Source of the DNA: JAAXVZ01 sp964392465
GTDB lineage: Archaea > Nanobdellota > Nanobdellia > Woesearchaeales > GW2011-AR15
NCBI GenBank assembly: GCA_964392465.1
Contig: CAYMPC010000020.1
Span: forward strand, 1 to 18,053
Length of the DNA: 18,053 nt
Direction of reading: 5' to 3'
A program made the position numbers and the translations under genes. Below are positions 13,803 to 18,053 of this stretch, one piece after another. A model generated the notes under the pieces. The model saw nothing but the letters and a program-made list of their open reading frames with translations. It searched no databases and was not told where the DNA came from. How positions within the stretch are numbered: position 1 is the stretch's first letter; the number at the start of each line of letters is the position of its first letter.

Positions 13803-13812
13803 TTTTAAATAC
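13803..13812 (-). promoter_or_regulatory. TATA box of tRNA-Ile
   Basis: On the minus strand ATTTAAAAC lies within a TATTTAAAA core about 30 bases upstream of the tRNA 5' end at 13777, so transcription should start a few bases before it. Confidence 0.5.
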
Positions 13813-13859
13813 TTTTTGTGTAAAATGTAAAAGTGAAAAAACATAAAACTATAAAAAAA

Positions 13860-14450
13860 TCATTTAGAATTATCTGCTTTTGTCTTTACCTTTGTACTTC
13901 CAGGAGGCATATAGTTCCTTTTTTTGACTTCCTGTGTCAATTTTCTTATAAGAATTTTTGGGTCTGCATCTTTTATAATTATTGCGCTTGTCTGCTTTTT
14001 ACATATTTCTATTAATTCATCAAAAAATTCAGATATCCCTCCTGTTTTTTCCAGTATACCTATTATTTTTCCATCTTCATAAGCAATTGTGAATTCATTT
14101 AATGTGCCCAAAGAGCCTCTGATAAAAACAACAGCATCTGAAGTTCTTATATTAAATATATTTCTAAAATTAAATCCGACTCCTGTGAACACAATAGAAT
14201 CATAATGTAGATGAGGAAGCCTATATCCTTCAACATGCTCTTTCAAATCTTTTGCAGGACTTATTCCTAAAACAAACCCCTCTTCTTCTTTTGCTCCTTT
14301 TGCTGACTCATCTGGCATGCCTGTTGTTGCTCCGTTTATAAGAATACAATTATGCCTGGCAATTTCTCTTCCGATTTCTCTTGCCTTTTCTATAAGTATC
14401 TTATCTTTTGGTATTTCTGAAGAACCCATAACTCCTATTTTTATTTTCAT
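13860..14450 (-). CDS. SLOG/LOG-family nucleotide-binding protein (TIGR00725-like)
   Basis: A 196-residue Rossmann-like protein. It starts with IGVMGSSEIP (residues 5-14), has CILINGATTGMPDESAKGA (35-53), and carries the family signature RGSLGTLNEFTIAYEDGK at 111-128. The usual PGGxGTxxE of LOG phosphoribohydrolases is here RGSLGTLNE, with the key glutamate E119 kept. Relatives cleave nucleoside 5'-monophosphates or bind nucleotide-derived ligands, but the TIGR00725 branch has no firm function. It begins 12 bases after the pyruvate kinase stop with an AGGAGGAG ribosome binding site, so the two are almost surely one operon. A tie to nucleotide balance is inference. Confidence 0.82.
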   Translation of the reverse strand: MKIKIGVMGSSEIPKDKILIEKAREIGREIARHNCILINGATTGMPDESAKGAKEEEGFVLGISPAKDLKEHVEGYRLPHLHYDSIVFTGVGFNFRNIFNIRTSDAVVFIRGSLGTLNEFTIAYEDGKIIGILEKTGGISEFFDELIEICKKQTSAIIIKDADPKILIRKLTQEVKKRNYMPPGSTKVKTKADNSK

Positions 14451-14462
14451 ATTGCTCTCCTC

Positions 14463-15830
14463 CTATCTAAATGACAATAAATCCTCTGTTTTATGCACTT
14501 CAATCATGTTTGTTACCCCTGGTTTTGTAACTAATATCCCAGCACAAAACAAAACTAGATCATGCTTCTCAATTAATCCTTGCTTATAAAACTCTTTTGT
14601 AACTTTTAATATTCGCTTTCTGGTTTGCATTTCAGGGAAAACAAAAGATCTTATTCCATAATATAAATCAAGTCTCTTTCTTAGGGAATTATCTGAAGTT
14701 ATTGCATAAATTTCTTTACTCAATCTATATCTTGAGATTATTCTTGCTGTGTATCCTGTTTTTGTAAAAGTAATTATTTTGGATATAGGAAGTATATGCT
14801 GCATTTCATAAATAGACTTAGAAATTGCTTCTGATATATCAGATGAACGTTCTGTTATTACAAAATTATTTTTTCTAGTATTTTCAACCTCTTTTGCTAT
14901 TTTTGTCATTTCTTTTACTGCTAGTACAGGATATTTACCTATTGAAGTTTCAGCAGAAAGCATTACTGCATCTGTTCCATCCAAAATAGCATTTGCAACA
15001 TCGCTTGTTTCTGCTCTTGTCGGAATTGGGTTTTCAACCATAGAATGCAGCATCTGTGTAGCTGTTATCACTAATTTCCCTTCCTGATTGCATTTTTTTA
15101 TAATTTCTTTTTGAATCAAAGGTATTTTTTCAGAACTCAATTCAACTCCTAAATCTCCTCTTGCCACCATTATTCCTTCACTTGCAGCAAGAATCTCATC
15201 AAAATTTTTCACTGCTTCAAAAGTTTCAATTTTTGCAATGATGTCTGTTTTTTTATTTCTCAAAAAGCGTTTCACATAGTATATATCTTTTCTATTCCTT
15301 GTATAAGATAATGCCAAATAATCTATTTCATATTTTTTAAGAGTTCTTATCACCTTTTTATCTGTTTCTGAAAGTATAGGTGCATCATGCTCTATGCCAG
15401 GTATATTTACTCTTACTTTATTTTCTATTTTAACATCCATATTTGCTTTCATTTCAACAGAGTATTTAGTTAATGAGACAATCTCCATTTCATAAATCCC
15501 TTCATTAATCAAAACTTTCTGGCCTTTTTTAGCATTAAACTTGTGGTTGAAATAAATTGAAGAAGGAGAAAAATCTATTTTTATTTTATCTCCTTTTTTG
15601 ATTTCTCTTGTTCTTTCAGATATAATTCTAATCTCAGGACCTTTTACATCAAGTAAAATAGGTATGTCTTTTATGGATTTAGCATTTTTAATAATAGTTT
15701 CATATTGGTTTATATCTCCATGTGCCGTATTTATCCTGATACAATCAAGACCTGACTCTATCATTTGTTTCAATGTTTTTTTATCACTGCAAGAGGGTCC
15801 AATTGTCGCGACAATCTTTGTTTTTTTCAT
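14463..15830 (-). CDS. pyk: Pyruvate kinase
   Basis: A 455-residue pyruvate kinase. It transfers phosphate from phosphoenolpyruvate to ADP in the last step of glycolysis. Motifs in order: KIVATIGPSC (5-14), RINTAHGD (32-39), DVKGPEIR (61-68), IIAKIE with K200 and E202, MVARGDLGVE with D226 (221-230), TATQML (256-261), and the NPIPTRAETSDVANAILDG region (267-285). The C-terminal domain ends with GILVTKPGVTNMIEV. Two positions differ from the usual RxNFSHG and DTKGPEIR, reading TA for FS and V for T; they lie at the monovalent-cation site. The length is normal. The ATG has no ribosome binding site but a TATA box about 29 bases upstream, so a leaderless mRNA is likely. The SLOG gene follows in the same operon. 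Confidence 0.95.
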   Translation of the reverse strand: MKKTKIVATIGPSCSDKKTLKQMIESGLDCIRINTAHGDINQYETIIKNAKSIKDIPILLDVKGPEIRIISERTREIKKGDKIKIDFSPSSIYFNHKFNAKKGQKVLINEGIYEMEIVSLTKYSVEMKANMDVKIENKVRVNIPGIEHDAPILSETDKKVIRTLKKYEIDYLALSYTRNRKDIYYVKRFLRNKKTDIIAKIETFEAVKNFDEILAASEGIMVARGDLGVELSSEKIPLIQKEIIKKCNQEGKLVITATQMLHSMVENPIPTRAETSDVANAILDGTDAVMLSAETSIGKYPVLAVKEMTKIAKEVENTRKNNFVITERSSDISEAISKSIYEMQHILPISKIITFTKTGYTARIISRYRLSKEIYAITSDNSLRKRLDLYYGIRSFVFPEMQTRKRILKVTKEFYKQGLIEKHDLVLFCAGILVTKPGVTNMIEVHKTEDLLSFR

Positions 15831-15854
15831 ATGATATTTTCTTTAATATTGGGG

Positions 15855-15863
15855 TTTATAAAA
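15855..15863 (-). promoter_or_regulatory. TATA box of pyruvate kinase
   Basis: TTTTATAAA on the minus strand is centred about 29 bases before the pyk ATG at 15830, with no ribosome binding site between them. Confidence 0.55.
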
Positions 15864-15917
15864 GTTATGATATCAATTTACACTTTTAACTTTATAATTT
15901 ACGTAATTTACGCAACC

Positions 15918-15925
15918 TTTAAATA
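15918..15925 (+). promoter_or_regulatory. TATA box of the thrS leader mini-ORF
   Basis: TTTAAATA, preceded by AACC as a weak upstream element, is centred about 26 bases before the ATG at 15948. This predicts a transcript starting right at the mini-ORF. Confidence 0.55.
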
Positions 15926-15947
15926 TAACACTTGCATTAATAGGAAT

Positions 15948-16025
15948 ATGTTTATTGATTATATTGATGAGATAAAAGAAAGGATTCTTTTCATTTTAAA
16001 TACGACTACGCCTACGGCCTGCTAG
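15948..16025 (+). CDS. 25-residue threonine-rich leader peptide candidate upstream of thrS
   Basis: ATG 15948 opens a 25-codon frame ending in LNTTTPTAC. Four of the last seven residues are threonine, with codons ACG ACT ACG, then CCT, then ACG. I found no ACG threonine codon in thrS itself, so these look like rare codons in this AT-rich genome. A TATA box about 26 bases upstream puts the expected start at the ATG, as for the leaderless genes here. The frame ends 90 bases before thrS, and a GC hairpin covers its stop. By analogy with bacterial leader peptides it could sense charged tRNA-Thr. The alternative is a gene remnant or a GC-rich repeat that codes Thr by chance. Confidence 0.45.
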   Translation: MFIDYIDEIKERILFILNTTTPTAC

Positions 16026-16028
16026 GCC
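16010..16028 (+). promoter_or_regulatory. GC-rich hairpin over the leader stop codon, possible attenuator
   Basis: GCCTA (16010-16014) pairs with TAGGC (16023-16027) around an 8-base loop. Alternatively GGCC (16016-16019) pairs with GGCC (16025-16028). A T-rich stretch (16029-16042) follows. The hairpin overlaps the last threonine codon and the stop, so a ribosome waiting on the Thr codons would cover its 5' arm. Either stem alone is short. Confidence 0.4.
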
Positions 16029-16038
16029 TTCATTGTTC

Positions 16039-16063
16039 TTTATATAAAATTAATATAAATATT
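16039..16063 (+). promoter_or_regulatory. Possible second promoter for thrS
   Basis: TTTATATAAAA (16039-16049) and AATATAAATATT (16052-16063) could both act as TATA boxes. They would give thrS transcripts starting near 16070-16085 that skip the mini-ORF. In an AT-rich spacer such matches occur often by chance. Confidence 0.3.
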
Positions 16064-16103
16064 TTTATATCTATTATCAAATTAAAATTATAAGATTAAA
16101 CAA

Positions 16104-16109
16104 AGGTGG
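16104..16109 (+). promoter_or_regulatory. Ribosome binding site of thrS
   Basis: AGGTGG lies six bases before ATG 16116. It fixes the start and shows that thrS is read from an mRNA with a leader, unlike most first genes in this window. Confidence 0.75.
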
Positions 16110-16115
16110 AAAAAA

Positions 16116-18053
16116 ATGTCAAAAATCAATATTGAATTCCCGGATGGCTCAAAAAAAGAATTTCAAAAAGGTGTTAATGGAAATGAGATTGCTAAATCAA
16201 TAGGGGAGAGATTAGCAAATGCAGCTTTAGCAATTGAAGTAAATGAAAAGATCCAAGACTTATCTGAGATGATATTCGAGGATGCTAAGATAAGAATACT
16301 AACTTCTAAAGACTTAGAAGGAAAAAAAGCAATGTGGCACACATCTGAACATATATTAACCCAGGCAATTTTAAATCTTTATCCTGATGTGCACATGGCA
16401 ATGGGCCCTGCTACTGATGAAGGGTTTTATTTTGATTTTGAATCAGACAGAGCTTTCTCTTCTGAAGATTTTGAAAAAATAGAAAAAGAAATGGAGAGAG
16501 TAGTAAAAAAAGATTTAGGGATTATAAGAAAAGAACTAAGTGTAAAAGAAGCAAGAAAGTTGTTTGAAGGAAATAAATACAAACAGGAATGGCTGGATGA
16601 AATTGAAGGAAAGGGAGAAAAAGTGAGCGTATATTGGACAGGAGATGAATTTGTAGATTTATGTTCAGGACCACATGTTCCTTCGACAAGCAAAGCAGGC
16701 CATATAAAATTATTATCTGTTGCAAGCGCTTATTGGAGAGGAAATTCTAAAAACAAGCAATTACAAAGAATTTATGGAGTTGCATTCCAGGATAAAAAAG
16801 AATTACAAAAATATTTAGAGCTTTTGGAAGAAGCAAAAAAAAGAGACCATAGAAAGCTTGGAAAAGAATTAGACTTATTTGAGATTGACGAGGATATTGG
16901 CCCTGGTTTGGTTTTATGGCTTCCTAACGGTAATATAATCAAAGAAGAACTTGAAAACTGGGCTAAGGAGATAGAAGAAAAATGGGGATATAAAAGGGTT
17001 ACAACACCTATTATAACAAAAGAAGGATTATTTCATACCTCTGAACATTTGCCTCATTATAAAGACTCTATGTTCAATCCAATGGATATAGATGGTGAAA
17101 AATATTATATTAAACCAATGAATTGTCCTTTTCATCATAAGATCTTTTCAGCAAGGCCAAGATCATACAGAGAATTGCCATTAAGATTGGCTGAATATGG
17201 CTGGTGTCATAGATATGAGCAATCAGGAGCAATTACAGGATTGATGAGAGTTAGGGGGATGCAGATGAATGATGCTCACATTTATTGTACAAAAGAACAG
17301 GCTGTTGAAGAATTTATTCAGGTAATTAGGATGCATGAATATTATTATAACAAGCTTGGGATTGTTGACTACGAAATGGAGTTGGCTCTAAGAGATCCAA
17401 AAAGCAATAAATATCATGGTCATGAAGATATGTGGATTGAAGCAGAAAAGTTAATGATGGAAGCAATGAAAAAATCAGGAGTAAAATACAAAGTTTCCCA
17501 AGGAGGAGCTGCTTTTTATGGCCCAAAGATTGATTTTCAGATAAAATCTGTTATAGGGAGAGAATTTACTGCATCAACAAACCAGATTGATTTATTCATG
17601 GCTCCAAAGTTTGGGTTAAAATATGCAGGAGAAGATGGAAAAGATCATATTCCTGTAATTATTCACAGGGCTCCATTAGGAACACATGAGAGATTTGTTG
17701 GATTTTTGATAGAACATTTTGCAGGAAAGTTTCCATTATGGCTTTCTCCTGTGCAAGTAAGAATATTAACAGTCTCACAAAAATTTGGGGAAGATGCTGA
17801 AAAAATAAAAGAAAAGTTTATTGAGGCAGGAATAAGAGTTGAAATAGATAATAGAGCAGAATCAATTCCTAAAAAAGTGAGAGAGGCACAGCTGGAAAAA
17901 GTTCCTTTAATCCTAACTATAGGAGAGAAAGAAGTTGAAAGCAAAACAGTAGCAGTAAGAACATTAGATGGGCAAGTTAAATTTGGTGTTAAAATAAATG
18001 AACTTGTTGAGAAAGTAAAAAAGAACATAAAAGAAAAAGAGTTGAAATTTATT
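16116..18053 (+). CDS. thrS: Bacterial-type threonyl-tRNA synthetase, 3' end outside window
   Basis: 646 residues are visible and the frame is still open at the last base; the family is about 640 long, so only a few codons are missing. Order: TGS domain (1-62); the bacterial second-additional editing domain with HTSEH (H75, H79) and CSGPH (C183, H187), which removes mischarged serine; a class II catalytic core with zinc ligands C337 (MNCPFH), H388 (DAHIYC) and H517 (IIHRAPLGTHERF); and the C-terminal anticodon-binding domain from about 550. It charges tRNA-Thr in the cytosol. Many archaea carry a different, archaeal editing domain, so this gene probably has a bacterial ancestry. It lies 90 bases after a threonine-rich mini-ORF and starts behind AGGTGG. 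Confidence 0.95.
   Translation, partial: MSKINIEFPDGSKKEFQKGVNGNEIAKSIGERLANAALAIEVNEKIQDLSEMIFEDAKIRILTSKDLEGKKAMWHTSEHILTQAILNLYPDVHMAMGPATDEGFYFDFESDRAFSSEDFEKIEKEMERVVKKDLGIIRKELSVKEARKLFEGNKYKQEWLDEIEGKGEKVSVYWTGDEFVDLCSGPHVPSTSKAGHIKLLSVASAYWRGNSKNKQLQRIYGVAFQDKKELQKYLELLEEAKKRDHRKLGKELDLFEIDEDIGPGLVLWLPNGNIIKEELENWAKEIEEKWGYKRVTTPIITKEGLFHTSEHLPHYKDSMFNPMDIDGEKYYIKPMNCPFHHKIFSARPRSYRELPLRLAEYGWCHRYEQSGAITGLMRVRGMQMNDAHIYCTKEQAVEEFIQVIRMHEYYYNKLGIVDYEMELALRDPKSNKYHGHEDMWIEAEKLMMEAMKKSGVKYKVSQGGAAFYGPKIDFQIKSVIGREFTASTNQIDLFMAPKFGLKYAGEDGKDHIPVIIHRAPLGTHERFVGFLIEHFAGKFPLWLSPVQVRILTVSQKFGEDAEKIKEKFIEAGIRVEIDNRAESIPKKVREAQLEKVPLILTIGEKEVESKTVAVRTLDGQVKFGVKINELVEKVKKNIKEKELKFI

Noticed and set aside
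15765..15947. Upstream extension of the thrS leader frame to 86 residues
   Set aside because: The extension lies antisense to pyk and across its promoter. The TATA box at 15918-15925 supports the short start at 15948.
16427..18028. Several minus-strand frames opposite thrS
   Set aside because: They are low-complexity, Ser/Phe/Leu-rich shadows of a strongly conserved synthetase gene on the plus strand.

Overview
The window looks like part of the genome of an AT-rich DPANN-type archaeon of the Woesearchaeota/Pacearchaeota kind; this lineage placement is inference. The archaeal signs are: two tRNA genes with introns at position 37/38, one with a textbook bulge-helix-bulge; no encoded CCA; TATA boxes about 25-30 bases before the ATG of most first genes, which suggests leaderless mRNAs; GGTGG- or GGAG-type ribosome binding sites before several downstream genes; and a eukaryote/archaea-type GT3 glycogen synthase. 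Two runs of ten N show that the sequence is a draft scaffold.

Layout. 1-4927 (+): a 5'-truncated MscS channel, a sodium/calcium exchanger-type antiporter, a ferric-reductase-like membrane flavocytochrome, and a closely spaced pair of a cysteine-cluster protein and a B12-type radical SAM enzyme. 4995-6602 (-): a probably secreted HEXXH metallopeptidase crossed by an assembly gap. 6705-6830 (-): tRNA-Ser(GCU) with an intron. 6903-12262 (-): a five-gene glycogen/alpha-glucan cluster, in transcription order GT4/GT5-like glycosyltransferase, GH57 alpha-amylase, two tandem paralogues of a small DUF5752-like family, and GT3 glycogen synthase. 12562-13517 (+): a divergent winged-helix regulator overlapping a small zinc-ribbon protein. 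13545-13777: a strongly folded intergenic patch between a partial copy of a tRNA end and tRNA-Ile(UAU), which has an intron. 13860-15830 (-): pyruvate kinase followed by a SLOG/LOG-family protein. 15948-18053 (+): a 25-codon leaderless mini-ORF ending in a threonine-rich run, a GC hairpin over its stop codon, then a bacterial-type threonyl-tRNA synthetase running off the window.

How the genes may work together. The central operon could build glycogen (GT3, possibly the GT4/GT5-like enzyme) and trim or break it (GH57), with pyruvate kinase as the lower-glycolysis outlet. The divergent winged-helix gene is a natural candidate regulator of that operon. The most novel candidate is the threonine-codon-rich leader before thrS. 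It resembles a bacterial amino-acid attenuator, but the genome is archaeal and the mini-ORF has its own leaderless promoter. A second useful result is that the apparently broken GH57 gene is very probably intact: an 18-base repeat flanks the gap, and collapsing it restores the reading frame exactly.
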